A stretch of 64,000 nt of DNA from assembly GCF_002177115.1 (NCBI RefSeq), contig NZ_MVAG01000081.1:17355-81354 (forward strand). Direction: 5' to 3'. The notes beneath the pieces are model-generated. The model searched no databases, was not told the origin of the DNA, and saw only the letters and a list, made by a program, of their open reading frames with translations. This DNA comes from Chryseobacterium mucoviscidosis (GTDB taxonomy: Bacteria; Bacteroidota; Bacteroidia; Flavobacteriales; Weeksellaceae). The first letter of the stretch is position 1. Every line of letters starts with the position of its first letter. Below are positions 7,724 to 16,120 of this stretch, piece after piece. The position numbers were made by a program, and so were the translations under genes.

Positions 7724-8872
7724 TTACATCTTCATTGTATTTCCTTTTGTAGAATTCATCTCCGAAATGGTACTTTCCAAAGCATCTGTAATTTTTTTGA
7801 TCTCAACGTGAGGTTTAAAGGTAAATCCTTTTCCCTGTTCCTCATCGGCGATATTGGAAAGAATAATGACCGAAGTTTTTGTTTCCGGATAAAAGATATT
7901 TAATGAAGGTGAGCCTTTAACGTAACCGCTGTGGAAAAATGCCGACGGTTTTCCGATGTTGCTCATAATTCCGTATCCATAACCCATTTTCCCGAAAATA
8001 GCATGATGTCTTTCTGCGCTTTTAGATTCAAACTTTTTCAGTGTTTCAGGACGGAGGATTTTTTCGCTGTATAAAGCAGTATTCCACATATGAAGATCGT
8101 TAATGGTGGATAAAATTCCGCCTGCAGGAACTCCGATATCTTTACTGGCGAGTCTTTTCGGCATATTCTGGATCTTTTCGAATTTTTTTCTGTTGCCTAA
8201 ATAAGCTCCGGCAAAGTTTTCTCCCTCAAAATAAGTCGCAGTTGAAGAATGATTCATTCCGGCTGTTTTAAATAAATCCAAAACATTTTCGTCATACGAT
8301 TTACCCGAAACTTTTTCCACAATTTTTCCCAATGTATTAAAACCGTCGTTGGAATAAAAGAAATCTGTTCCGCTTTTAAACTGGAGCTTTCCGCCCAAAG
8401 TATTCAGTCCCGAAGTATGGTTCAGAAGCTGATGAATGGTAATGTTTTCATAATTTTTATTTTGAAACTCCTTTAAATAAGTTGAAACTTTATCGTCTAC
8501 ATTCAGTTTTCCCTGTTCCATCTGAAGCAGAATTAAAGCAGCGGTAAATTGCTTGCTTACAGAACCGATGGCAAAAACAGTACTGTCATTAATCTTTAAC
8601 TGATCCTTAAAATCTGCAAAACCCTGATTTTTTCTGTACAGTTCAACCGAATCTTTAAAAACCGCCACACTTCCGTTAAACTGATATTTTTTGAAAACAG
8701 AATCGATCTGGTTTTTCAGAAGACTTTTTTCAAAAGCAATGATCGTACTGTCTGCAATTGCCTGTTTGTCCACTTTTCTTTCGGAAGGAATAAATGGAAT
8801 CTCCTTTTGACAGGAAACTAAACTAATGGAAACAGAAGCAATAAGGATAAAGAAAAGTATTTTTTTAATCAT
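7724..8872 (-). CDS. Serine hydrolase lipoprotein (beta-lactamase class C/PBP fold)
   Basis: A 382-residue lipoprotein (lipobox LVSC, Cys at residue 21). The class C/AmpH-like fold is shown by 'IGSVSKQFTAALILLQME' with the S-V-S-K nucleophile motif, the 'YSNDGFNTLGKIVEKVSG' tyrosine motif and a C-terminal 'FFHSGYVKGSPS' in place of KTG. Such proteins are D-alanyl-D-alanine peptidases or esterases rather than antibiotic-resistance lactamases; the substrate is not known. Lipid anchoring places it in the outer or inner membrane facing the periplasm or surface. It converges on copy 2 of the PadR-linked pair with one base between the stops. Confidence 0.9.
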   Translation of the reverse strand: MIKKILFFILIASVSISLVSCQKEIPFIPSERKVDKQAIADSTIIAFEKSLLKNQIDSVFKKYQFNGSVAVFKDSVELYRKNQGFADFKDQLKINDSTVFAIGSVSKQFTAALILLQMEQGKLNVDDKVSTYLKEFQNKNYENITIHQLLNHTSGLNTLGGKLQFKSGTDFFYSNDGFNTLGKIVEKVSGKSYDENVLDLFKTAGMNHSSTATYFEGENFAGAYLGNRKKFEKIQNMPKRLASKDIGVPAGGILSTINDLHMWNTALYSEKILRPETLKKFESKSAERHHAIFGKMGYGYGIMSNIGKPSAFFHSGYVKGSPSLNIFYPETKTSVIILSNIADEEQGKGFTFKPHVEIKKITDALESTISEMNSTKGNTMKM

Positions 8873-8916
8873 TTATTGTTTTTCTTTCAGGAAGCAATTT
8901 TTATGCCTCTGTAACG

Positions 8917-8946
8917 AAAAAGCCTCCTAATTTTCATTAAGAGGCT
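8917..8946 (-). terminator. Terminator of the beta-helix gene
   Basis: AGCCTCTTAAT / ATTAGGAGGCT stem with a GAAA loop and T run on the minus strand, 25 bases after the stop at 8972. Confidence 0.8.
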
Positions 8947-8971
8947 GGTTGTAAATTATTAAAAATGATAA

Positions 8972-11221
8972 TTAAAATGATACCGTATTTACAGTATTGG
9001 TTGCTGAAGTGGTAAAGGTACTTTTAAGCGTTCCTCCGGAAGTAGAATAAGTTCCTCCGGTATATAATCCCCATCCTGAAGTTCCTCCCACAAAACTTCC
9101 GCCGGTATAACTTCCGCCAAAATAAACTTTATAAGTAGTACTGTTTGTAAGATTAGGACTGGAAAAATGAAAATAATACACTCCGTTTTTAGGTTTGAAG
9201 GTTACCATTTCCGTTCCCGAAGCGTTTTCAATATGCAGAATAGAAGTGGCTGCAAGCTGTGCGCTGGATTTCAGGAACATACTTACCTGTGTGGAAGCAG
9301 CTCCCATTGCTTTAGTCATACTTGCATTCGATCCCGCAGAAATCAGAAAACCTCCGTTCATTAAAAAAGTTCCGTTGTAATCAATTCCTTCTTCCGGCTG
9401 GCTTGTCGGTCCGTTTACAATAGTTGTTCCGCCTGTAATCGTAATATTTCCGTTGCTGTCAATCGCATCGCTTCCTGCTACGATATTAATTCCTCCGGTA
9501 ATGTACAGATGGCTGTTGTCATTAGATTCCGTTCCACCAGCAACTGTACCGTAAGTTGCATTAATTCCGTCGTTGGAAGCCGTTATATTGTTTACTCCTC
9601 CTGCTAAAGTAATAATCGGCGCTTCTACGCCTTCACCAACTCCCGAAGTAGATGAAATTGCGGAAACCGTATTTGTTCCTCCATTTATGGTAACCGATGC
9701 ATCCGAATGAATCCCATCATCTGTAGAATTAAAGGTGTTGTTTCCATTATTGATTGTAACAGCTCCGGTTGCGACCAAAGTTTTCGGGTGACTGTAATCT
9801 GTTCCGGATACTAAAAATCTGGCTCCTGTCGTTTTAATCAGTAAAACAGGATTTCCTGTTGCGCTTCCTATCGTTATCGTTCCGTCTGCTTTTAAGCCTT
9901 TTCCTCCTGTTCCCGAACTTGTTGTCGTCACCGAACCTGCATTAATCAGAAGATTTCCGTCTGCTGTAATGGCGGAAGAAGAGTAAGAATCCAAAACGCC
10001 TGTTGTATTGGTGTAAGTAGCTCCGTTTCCTGCCGTTGTAATCGTTAAATTTCCATTATTGACTGTGATATTCTGAGCGGCTGAAATTCCTTTTCCTCCG
10101 TTTGCCGTAGAAGCTAAAGAAAGATTGAAGGTTCCTCCGTTTACAATAACATTTCCATCGGTTTTTATGGCTGTGGAATAAGAAGGGTCATATCCGCTTC
10201 CTGAAGCGGTAAGAACGGCTGCTCCGGAAAGTGTGGCAGTAATATTTCCTCCGTCGAAAGTAATGTTTCCTTTTGCACTGATGGCTTTCGATTGTGCGCC
10301 TGTTAAAGTTAAATTAAATGTGCCTCCCGAAATTCCGATGGTTGAAGTTCCTGTTTTAATCGCTTTTACATCGGCTGAAGCCAAAGTTGCGGTTACATTT
10401 CCTCCCGAAATAGAGATTGCTGTATCTCCTGCATCAATTGCGTCCCCGGTTGCTGTGATGTTTACCGTTCCGCTGCTCATTGCATAACCTTCCGAATGAA
10501 AACCGTCTGATGTGGCAGAAGTTACTGTAATATTTCCGTTCTGAACTTCAATTCCTGCGGAAGTGGAAACACCGTGCTTTTTAATTCCTTTGATGTTTAA
10601 AGTTCCTGTTCCTGTAAAAATTATTTTTCCGTCGGTTTGTAATGTCCCGTTTTTTGTGCTTGAAGAACCGTCTGTTAACGAATTTGTTGTCCCTGCCTGA
10701 AGGGTAAAAGTATGAGTTTGTCCGCCGGTGATATTAATGGCAGATCCGGAAGCATTGGTAAGATTTAAATTATTCATTACAAAACTTGCGGGAAGAGAAG
10801 AGCTCATTGTGAGACTTCCTGTTGTGCTTGTTCCCAGTAAATTGTATTCTAAATTATTGATGGTTGCAGTGGACACAACATTCACCGTTCCGCCTGTTGC
10901 CGTAATAGTAACCCCCTGATTAGAATAAGGATTGATAATGGTTGCATTTTCCGAACCTTTGTAAATAATATAAATTTTAGTTAAGCTAACCGCAGTAGCA
11001 GAGAACGTTAAACTGTCAACGATGCTTTTCGGTAAGTCTAAACTTGTTGTAGCTCCGTTAATGTGAAATTTTGTATAATTTGAGTCAAATTTAATGCTGT
11101 CGACAACCGGAGTAGGGGAAGCATACATATTGTTTCCCGAATTATGCGCCACAATATTGCTTTGGGCTTTTAATCCAAAAGACAAAATAAACGCAATTAC
11201 TATATATAAATGCTTTCTCAT
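8972..11221 (-). CDS. Secreted carbohydrate-binding beta-helix protein (Cthe_2159-like)
   Basis: A 749-residue protein with a signal peptide (about 1-19, ...GLKAQ). From about residue 110 to 650 it consists of short degenerate repeats of the type 'I.GGT.....GD.I.SDG.I.I.GG', e.g. 'SDGFHSEGYAMSSGTVNI', 'GDAIDAGDTAISISGG' and 'DDGIHSDASVTINGG'. This is the right-handed beta-helix pattern of the Cthe_2159 family, which binds acidic polysaccharides such as pectate. No sorting domain is present at its C-terminus. The ATG overlaps the stop of the upstream sorting-domain gene (ATGA), so synthesis of the two is coupled. The polysaccharide bound is unknown. Confidence 0.82.
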   Translation of the reverse strand: MRKHLYIVIAFILSFGLKAQSNIVAHNSGNNMYASPTPVVDSIKFDSNYTKFHINGATTSLDLPKSIVDSLTFSATAVSLTKIYIIYKGSENATIINPYSNQGVTITATGGTVNVVSTATINNLEYNLLGTSTTGSLTMSSSLPASFVMNNLNLTNASGSAINITGGQTHTFTLQAGTTNSLTDGSSSTKNGTLQTDGKIIFTGTGTLNIKGIKKHGVSTSAGIEVQNGNITVTSATSDGFHSEGYAMSSGTVNITATGDAIDAGDTAISISGGNVTATLASADVKAIKTGTSTIGISGGTFNLTLTGAQSKAISAKGNITFDGGNITATLSGAAVLTASGSGYDPSYSTAIKTDGNVIVNGGTFNLSLASTANGGKGISAAQNITVNNGNLTITTAGNGATYTNTTGVLDSYSSSAITADGNLLINAGSVTTTSSGTGGKGLKADGTITIGSATGNPVLLIKTTGARFLVSGTDYSHPKTLVATGAVTINNGNNTFNSTDDGIHSDASVTINGGTNTVSAISSTSGVGEGVEAPIITLAGGVNNITASNDGINATYGTVAGGTESNDNSHLYITGGINIVAGSDAIDSNGNITITGGTTIVNGPTSQPEEGIDYNGTFLMNGGFLISAGSNASMTKAMGAASTQVSMFLKSSAQLAATSILHIENASGTEMVTFKPKNGVYYFHFSSPNLTNSTTYKVYFGGSYTGGSFVGGTSGWGLYTGGTYSTSGGTLKSTFTTSATNTVNTVSF

Positions 11222-11709
11222 TTTTTGATCAGTTTTAAAGTTGTGTTGTTAACCTGCACCAGATAAAAGCCTTCTCTGAAGCTGCTGATATTGATGTCTT
11301 CATTGGGTTGATAAGTTCCCGACAGAACAAGTCTTCCTTCAGCAGAATAGATTTTCACTTTTAAAGATTCTTTTTTGTCTGATGTTATTCTGATGAATTC
11401 TGCGGAAGGATTCGGGTATAACCTGATCTGGTCTTTATTTATCCCGATTTCCTGAGTGGCTAAAATAGCTGACGAAAAAGTAATTTTCCGGATAATACCG
11501 GTCGGGATAGAAATATCGGAAGCGGAACTCGCGGTTTTTACCAACAAATTGCTGCCTGAAAAGTAAAGTTTTCCGCTGTTTTCAATCGTGTAGTTCTGTG
11601 TGGAACCCGTGTAATAGGTAACTTTTATTGTTGTCTGTGCAAAGGAAACTGCAGCAAACACAAATAAAAGCAAACACATCATTTTACTGAAAGGTTTTGC
11701 TATTTTCAT
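11218..11709 (-). CDS. Short secreted protein with T9SS type A sorting domain
   Basis: A 163-residue protein: signal peptide (...FAAVSFAQ, about 1-25), a short beta region (about 26-85, 'GKLYFSGSNLLVKT') and a type A sorting domain ('IRLYPNPSAEFIRI', 'VKIYSAEGRLVL', 'REGFYLVQV'). The short middle part resembles the N-terminal part of the downstream beta-helix protein ('KFHINGATTSLDLPKSIVDS'). The two may bind each other or share an ancestor. The upstream TTG at 11715 gives no better N-terminus; I start at the ATG. First gene of a two-gene operon. Confidence 0.82.
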   Translation of the reverse strand: MKIAKPFSKMMCLLLFVFAAVSFAQTTIKVTYYTGSTQNYTIENSGKLYFSGSNLLVKTASSASDISIPTGIIRKITFSSAILATQEIGINKDQIRLYPNPSAEFIRITSDKKESLKVKIYSAEGRLVLSGTYQPNEDINISSFREGFYLVQVNNTTLKLIKK

Positions 11710-11999
11710 TGTCAAATTAATTTAAATTCCAAAATTAATTTTTAGTTAACATTGAAAAAATAATTTGAGGTAAACAGTAAAAATGTGTCGGTGAATGATA
11801 AATATTTAATTAAAATAAATTTATTTTGAAATATCCTTATTTTACAAAAACAATAAAAATATCTTTTACAAGATCACTTTCGGTGAAAAATTTAGTGTAT
11901 GGTTTTGGGATGTAATGAATGGAGTATTTGCTGCTGTACAAAGAATAGCTTTTGTTGAACAGTTTGTAATCAAGTCTCTTACCGTGCAGAAAAACGGAA
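11710..11999. other. Gene-free intergenic stretch
   Basis: About 290 AT-rich bases between the T9SS gene and the Dph6-like gene. I see no ORF of interest, no RNA gene and no clear hairpin. It should hold the promoter of the 11709 gene, but no exact TAnnTTTG was found. Confidence 0.5.
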
Positions 12000-12710
12000 T
12001 TATTTTACAATCAGATCGCAAAACCAGAAAACATATTCATCATCTTCGCTGTTTTCATCAGATTTCGGTTTCGGATAGTTTTTTTTAACAATTTCCCCGA
12101 TCTCGAATTCAACAGGATTTTTAAAAAGAGGTCCGTCAAAAGTAAAAGTGTGAAATTCTCCATTTTCTCCGCAAGGATCTACGTTTTCCGGTAAATCTTT
12201 AATGAAGTCTTCATCAATAATTCTTCCGGCAAAACTTTTATCGAGATAGGTTTCGTTCACGCATACAACGATGGTTTTAAAGCCAAGATTTAAAAATTCA
12301 CGGATGAGGTCGGTTGTATTGATTTTCCATAACGGAAAGATTCCTTTCATTCCGATGGAGCGTAACTGATCTTCGCGGTATTTCTTTAAATCTTCCAGAA
12401 AAATATCCCCGAAAATAGAATGGGTAATGCCCCGAGATTTCAGATCATTCATCGTTTTGCTCATCAGTTCACGGTATTCTTCCATTGTAGGTTCTTTGGG
12501 AAGTTCCATTTTAATTAAAGGAAAGCCTAGACTTTCTGCCTGTTTTTCCAGTAATGAAACATGAACGCCGTGCATGGAGATTCTCTGAAATTCTTTATTA
12601 ATGCTTGTAAGCAGAGAGGTGACTTCAAATTTTTCTTCCTTTAAAATTTTATATAACGCTAAAGCAGAATCTTTTCCGCTGCTCCAGTTGAAGATGGCTT
12701 TCGGTTTCAT
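12000..12710 (-). CDS. Dph6-type PP-loop ATP-binding protein
   Basis: A 236-residue protein of the adenine nucleotide alpha-hydrolase superfamily. The PP-loop is 'FNWSSGKDSALALYKIL' near the N-terminus, and the C-terminal 'DPCGENGEFHTFTFDGP' is the hallmark of the Dph6/MJ0570 family. In eukaryotes and archaea Dph6 amidates diphthine on EF-2. Bacteria lack diphthamide, so the bacterial substrate is unknown. The ATG at 12710 is preferred over the TTG at 12731, which belongs to the promoter element TATTTTTG. Monocistronic. Confidence 0.87.
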   Translation of the reverse strand: MKPKAIFNWSSGKDSALALYKILKEEKFEVTSLLTSINKEFQRISMHGVHVSLLEKQAESLGFPLIKMELPKEPTMEEYRELMSKTMNDLKSRGITHSIFGDIFLEDLKKYREDQLRSIGMKGIFPLWKINTTDLIREFLNLGFKTIVVCVNETYLDKSFAGRIIDEDFIKDLPENVDPCGENGEFHTFTFDGPLFKNPVEFEIGEIVKKNYPKPKSDENSEDDEYVFWFCDLIVK

Positions 12711-12728
12711 TGTTGAGGTAATGTTTTT

Positions 12729-12736
12729 CAAAAATA
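12729..12736 (-). promoter_or_regulatory. -7 promoter element (TATTTTTG) of the Dph6-like gene
   Basis: Exact TAnnTTTG match 19 bases before the ATG at 12710; its TTG mimics an in-frame upstream start. Confidence 0.55.
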
Positions 12737-12892
12737 ATCAGATTGATTCAGAATTCAGTTGATAATCGAACATATTTATTGAAATTATGGTTGTTTGTAC
12801 TGTATTAGATTATTTTAATTAAATGTTAATAAAAGTTCATATATAATTTTATTTTAGTCAGTTGTAAGGATTTATGGTGGGTAATAATGTTA

Positions 12893-12900
12893 TATATTTG
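12893..12900 (+). promoter_or_regulatory. -7 promoter element (TATATTTG)
   Basis: Exact TAnnTTTG match 20 bases before the GTG start at 12921. Confidence 0.6.
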
Positions 12901-12920
12901 CACCTGCTAATTTTTGTGCC

Positions 12921-13673
12921 GTGAAAAAGTTTTTTTTATTTCTATCGATTGTATTTCTGAGTCGGGCGAATGCTCAGAATGTTGGGATCAATTCGCTTAC
13001 ACCGCAAATGACTCTGGATGTAAATGGTGTGGCTTCTACCGTTAGCAAAGCGGACGGAATGAGAGCGCCCAGAATAACGTTGGCTCAGCTAAATGCAAAG
13101 ACAGGGTATAACTCTAATCATGTAGGTGCTTTACTTTATATTACGGATGTTACAGGAGGTTCCACGGTATCTGCAACAGCACAGATCGCGACGGTTGGAT
13201 ATTACTATTTTGATGGTACCGCATGGCAATCTGTAGTTGCTAAAACAGGAACAGCGGTTTTTATTGCTTCACTGGGAAGCGGAAATGGTTCTGCAACAGC
13301 GGCTAGTATCAATTCCGGTGGTTTTACCACAGTTCCTCTTTCAACCGTAACTAAAAATGTAGGCGGTGGAATCTGGACTCCGGCAACCAACACATACACT
13401 GTGCCAAGTTCGGGAACTTATCTCATTAAATCGAGTATCAGACTTGTAGATGGAAGCGCAAGTAGAAATGTGTTTCAGGCGGTACATACTGTAAATTCAG
13501 ATATTCCCGAAGGAATCTGGGACACGAATTCCGGAAACCGCTGGACAATGCTGTATACAAGAATTGCCTATTTTAACAAAAATGATCAGTTAAGGCTTTA
13601 TATGTATTCTGACGGAGCAACGGCTAATATTTCTGACGCTTCTCTGAATATTGTTTTGCTAAGCCAGAACTAA
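12921..13673 (+). CDS. Secreted C1q/TNF-like jelly-roll protein
   Basis: A 250-residue protein that starts with GTG. The signal peptide is MKKFFLFLSIVFLSRANAQ. Residues about 20-110 carry patterns common in Bacteroidetes surface proteins ('NVGINSLTPQMTLDVNG', 'GALLYITDVTGG', 'GYYYFDGTAWQSV'). The C-terminal ~135 residues look like a C1q/TNF jelly roll ('TYTVPSSGTYLIKSSIRLV', 'DQLRLYMYSDG'). There is no T9SS sorting domain and no lipobox, so it is probably periplasmic or secreted by another route. The role is unknown; relatives often sit in adhesin or fibre-like assemblies. The jelly-roll assignment is by pattern and moderate in certainty. Confidence 0.8.
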   Translation: MKKFFLFLSIVFLSRANAQNVGINSLTPQMTLDVNGVASTVSKADGMRAPRITLAQLNAKTGYNSNHVGALLYITDVTGGSTVSATAQIATVGYYYFDGTAWQSVVAKTGTAVFIASLGSGNGSATAASINSGGFTTVPLSTVTKNVGGGIWTPATNTYTVPSSGTYLIKSSIRLVDGSASRNVFQAVHTVNSDIPEGIWDTNSGNRWTMLYTRIAYFNKNDQLRLYMYSDGATANISDASLNIVLLSQN

Positions 13674-13692
13674 AGTCCTTTTGAAATAAAAT

Positions 13693-13723
13693 AAACCTCT
13701 CATAGAATTTCTGTGAGGGGTTT
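13693..13723. terminator. Bidirectional terminator
   Basis: AAACCTCTCA / TGAGGGGTTT stem (one G-U) between the converging genes that end at 13673 and 13728. Confidence 0.7.
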
Positions 13724-13727
13724 GTTG

Positions 13728-14852
13728 TTACTTTATTTCTTCAGGTGTTAGCCATTTAACGGGACAATCCTTAAAATATTCATTAATCGCAGGAACTGCA
13801 ATTTCAGCTTTAGGATGAACATCGTGAAATAAGATAATTCCCTTTCTCCATAAAAGCATCAGCGTAATAACTCTTGAAGAGACCTGTTGTGAAGATATTT
13901 TTTCACTCCAGTCCTGCGAATCGATATTCCACAAAAGAACAGGCTGCTTGTTTTTTAATAGATATTGTATAATCTCCTTGCTTCTTTGTCCATAAGGCGG
14001 ACGAAAATAAAACGTCTTATGATTAAAATCAAAAACATCTTTAATAATACCATTGCTTTCGTCGATCTGTAATTTCCAGTCGGGAAGATACTGATGCGAT
14101 TTATGAACCATACTGTGAGAGCCGATCCAGTTTTCTCCGTACATAGATGAAACACTGTTTTTGCCGTTTGCGGCAATTCTCTGTTGTAACTTATCTCCCG
14201 ATAAAAAGAAAATACCTGTTAAGTTTTGCTCTTTTAAAACGTTAATCAACTGATCTGTATGACCGTTTTTTGGAGTCGGACCATCATCGAACGTGAGAAG
14301 ATAGTTTTTGTCATTTAATTCAAAACCATTTTTCTCGGTTGGATCTAATGTGTTGATTTCGCTTGTCCTTTTATTGGATTTTGCAGCCAGCCGAAGGCAC
14401 TCTAAAATATATGTTTTATAAAAACTTTTAGAATTCTGATACCAGTTTTTTAGATTTTCAGGCAATCTTTCTGAAAGCTTTTTTGTTACCAAAACCAGTT
14501 CCGGATAAGTGGGATTTGTCTTTACAGAAACTACCTCCGAAAGCGCATTAGCGTCTAAGCATTTAAAATTTTGAACCAGACGATCCTGAGTCTGTTTTTT
14601 CCAGATTTTTACCCCTTCGGAAGTTCCGTCTTTTACGGCTAAAATTTTGAATAATTCCGTTTCGTTGGAAGCATTAATTTCAGCGAATGTTTCCAGAAAC
14701 ACCAACATTTCCATTTTGGAAGCAACATCAAAATCTTTACTGCTTTTCATGGGTAAATTCCAAAGATCACGATTGGCGGTCGCAATGCTGGATGGACCTT
14801 GTGAGAAGATAAAATCTGAAACCAAAATGAACAATAAAAGTAATTTTTTCAT
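13728..14852 (-). CDS. Exported polysaccharide deacetylase (NodB domain)
   Basis: A 374-residue protein with a signal peptide (about 1-18, ...FIFSQ) and a helical region of about 150 residues before the NodB domain. The catalytic motifs of carbohydrate esterase family 4 are in order: 'LLTFDDGPTPKNG', 'WIGSHSMVHKSH', 'YFRPPYGQRS', 'LLWNIDSQDW' and 'GIILFHDVHPKAE'. It should remove N-acetyl groups from a cell-wall or surface glycan, metal-dependently; the actual sugar is unknown. Its ATG overlaps the stop of the YfaP/TPR gene by one base (TAATG), so the two are co-translated. Confidence 0.92.
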   Translation of the reverse strand: MKKLLLLFILVSDFIFSQGPSSIATANRDLWNLPMKSSKDFDVASKMEMLVFLETFAEINASNETELFKILAVKDGTSEGVKIWKKQTQDRLVQNFKCLDANALSEVVSVKTNPTYPELVLVTKKLSERLPENLKNWYQNSKSFYKTYILECLRLAAKSNKRTSEINTLDPTEKNGFELNDKNYLLTFDDGPTPKNGHTDQLINVLKEQNLTGIFFLSGDKLQQRIAANGKNSVSSMYGENWIGSHSMVHKSHQYLPDWKLQIDESNGIIKDVFDFNHKTFYFRPPYGQRSKEIIQYLLKNKQPVLLWNIDSQDWSEKISSQQVSSRVITLMLLWRKGIILFHDVHPKAEIAVPAINEYFKDCPVKWLTPEEIK

Positions 14853-16012
14853 TATCTCATTTTTGATTTTACTCTCAGAATAGCTTTATCGTAGACCGGA
14901 TTTTCCTTATTCTCTTTCGCTAAACCATAATAATAAAGGGCTTCAGAAAATTGTCCGCTGTTTTCGTAAATTTTCGCAATATTATAATAAGAATTTGCTT
15001 TAATCGTATTGTCGGTTGCAAATTTAATGGCTTCACGATTTGCCCAGATCGCTTCTGCGTTTCTTCCGATTTTGCTGAATGCAAGTCCGAGATTACTGTA
15101 GATCTGCCCATCGAAAGGATTATATTCCAACGCTTGTTGATAAGAATTAACCGCCTGTTCTATTCTGCTGGAATGATAAAAATTTTCGCCCTGTTTATTG
15201 ATGTCGAACGCTTTCTGTCTGTAGTTTTCGGTGATAGAATTACTTGGTGTTGAAGAATACCGGTAGTTGCTTAATAAGCTTCTCACGCCTTCCCATGAAG
15301 CAGAATTTTCAAAATTATTGATATCAATAATGTTTCCGGATTCATCAATCATAAAAACCACCCAAACTGTCCCTTTTTTATATTTTGGCACATCATAACT
15401 TTTAATCAGGGTATTTCCTATATAAACATAAACTTTTGCATTGCTTATATTGGAAAGGTTATCATTATCCATTCTGTTTTTATCGGAATAATCATGAACT
15501 GCATAAATATATTTCTTGTTTTGAGCTCTTTTTTCAATCGTAATAGTTTCAGGACCAAAACTGTCTGTATCGTCTACATCAAGATTGGCGTTGGTTCCTT
15601 CTTTGTGATAATAGCAAATATGATTGTTCGGATAGGAAAGATGCGAATCCAGATCAGAAGGAGATTTTCCCCAGCTTAAAACAATTCTCATTCCGTCCAG
15701 ATCTTCCATAACAGGGCTTAAAGCATACGTCAGACCGCCAAAAGGACCTTTTGTAACCAGTGTGGAATAGCCTTCTTTTTTGATGATTAAAGTGATCTCA
15801 TTGTTGGCATCAACGAACTGTGGAGGAATAACGGCTTTTCCTGAAGCATCCGTATTGACAGTTTCTGAAGTTTCTCCGTTTTTCTGGAAGATAATTTGTG
15901 CATTGGGAATAACCTTGTCTTTAACGACTGCACTTAAAACCAATAACTCATTGTTCTTTTGAGCAAAAATAAAGGATTGCCAAAAAACGAACAGCAAAAG
16001 AATTTTTTTCAT
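14852..16012 (-). CDS. Exported YfaP-like and TPR repeat protein
   Basis: A 386-residue protein. Signal peptide about 1-17 (...FIFAQ); an N-terminal Ig-like/CarboxypepD_reg-like domain ('NAQIIFQKNGETSETVNTDA'); a YfaP/DUF2135-like domain (about 105-230) with 'RIVLSWGKSPSDLDSHLSYP' and 'VDDTDSFGPETITI'; then about three TPR repeats (270-380, e.g. 'AVNSYQQALEYNPFDGQIYS'). It is probably a periplasmic scaffold. It is first in an operon with the polysaccharide deacetylase, which suggests a common task in envelope glycan handling. Promoter TATATTTG at 16037-16044. Confidence 0.85.
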   Translation of the reverse strand: MKKILLLFVFWQSFIFAQKNNELLVLSAVVKDKVIPNAQIIFQKNGETSETVNTDASGKAVIPPQFVDANNEITLIIKKEGYSTLVTKGPFGGLTYALSPVMEDLDGMRIVLSWGKSPSDLDSHLSYPNNHICYYHKEGTNANLDVDDTDSFGPETITIEKRAQNKKYIYAVHDYSDKNRMDNDNLSNISNAKVYVYIGNTLIKSYDVPKYKKGTVWVVFMIDESGNIIDINNFENSASWEGVRSLLSNYRYSSTPSNSITENYRQKAFDINKQGENFYHSSRIEQAVNSYQQALEYNPFDGQIYSNLGLAFSKIGRNAEAIWANREAIKFATDNTIKANSYYNIAKIYENSGQFSEALYYYGLAKENKENPVYDKAILRVKSKMR

Positions 16013-16036
16013 GGAATGTTTTTATTTAATTGGCAT

Positions 16037-16044
16037 CAAATATA
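16037..16044 (-). promoter_or_regulatory. -7 promoter element (TATATTTG) of the TPR/deacetylase operon
   Basis: Exact TAnnTTTG match 24 bases upstream of the ATG at 16012. Confidence 0.6.
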
Positions 16045-16046
16045 AA

Positions 16047-16072
16047 AAATCCTCCAAGATTTTGAAGGATAA
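16047..16072 (-). terminator. Terminator of the 16121 gene
   Basis: Minus-strand stem ATCCTTCAA / TTGGAGGAT with a 4-base loop followed by TTTTTT. It overlaps the upstream edge of the next promoter region. Confidence 0.7.
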
Positions 16073-16120
16073 TATTTCATATAGATTCAAGATTAGAATT
16101 TTACCTGAATTTATTTACTG

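Noticed and set aside
7724..8872. Beta-lactamase resistance gene
   Set aside because: The fold is class C-like, but the KTG box is replaced by HSG and the product is a lipoprotein; a peptidase or esterase is more likely.
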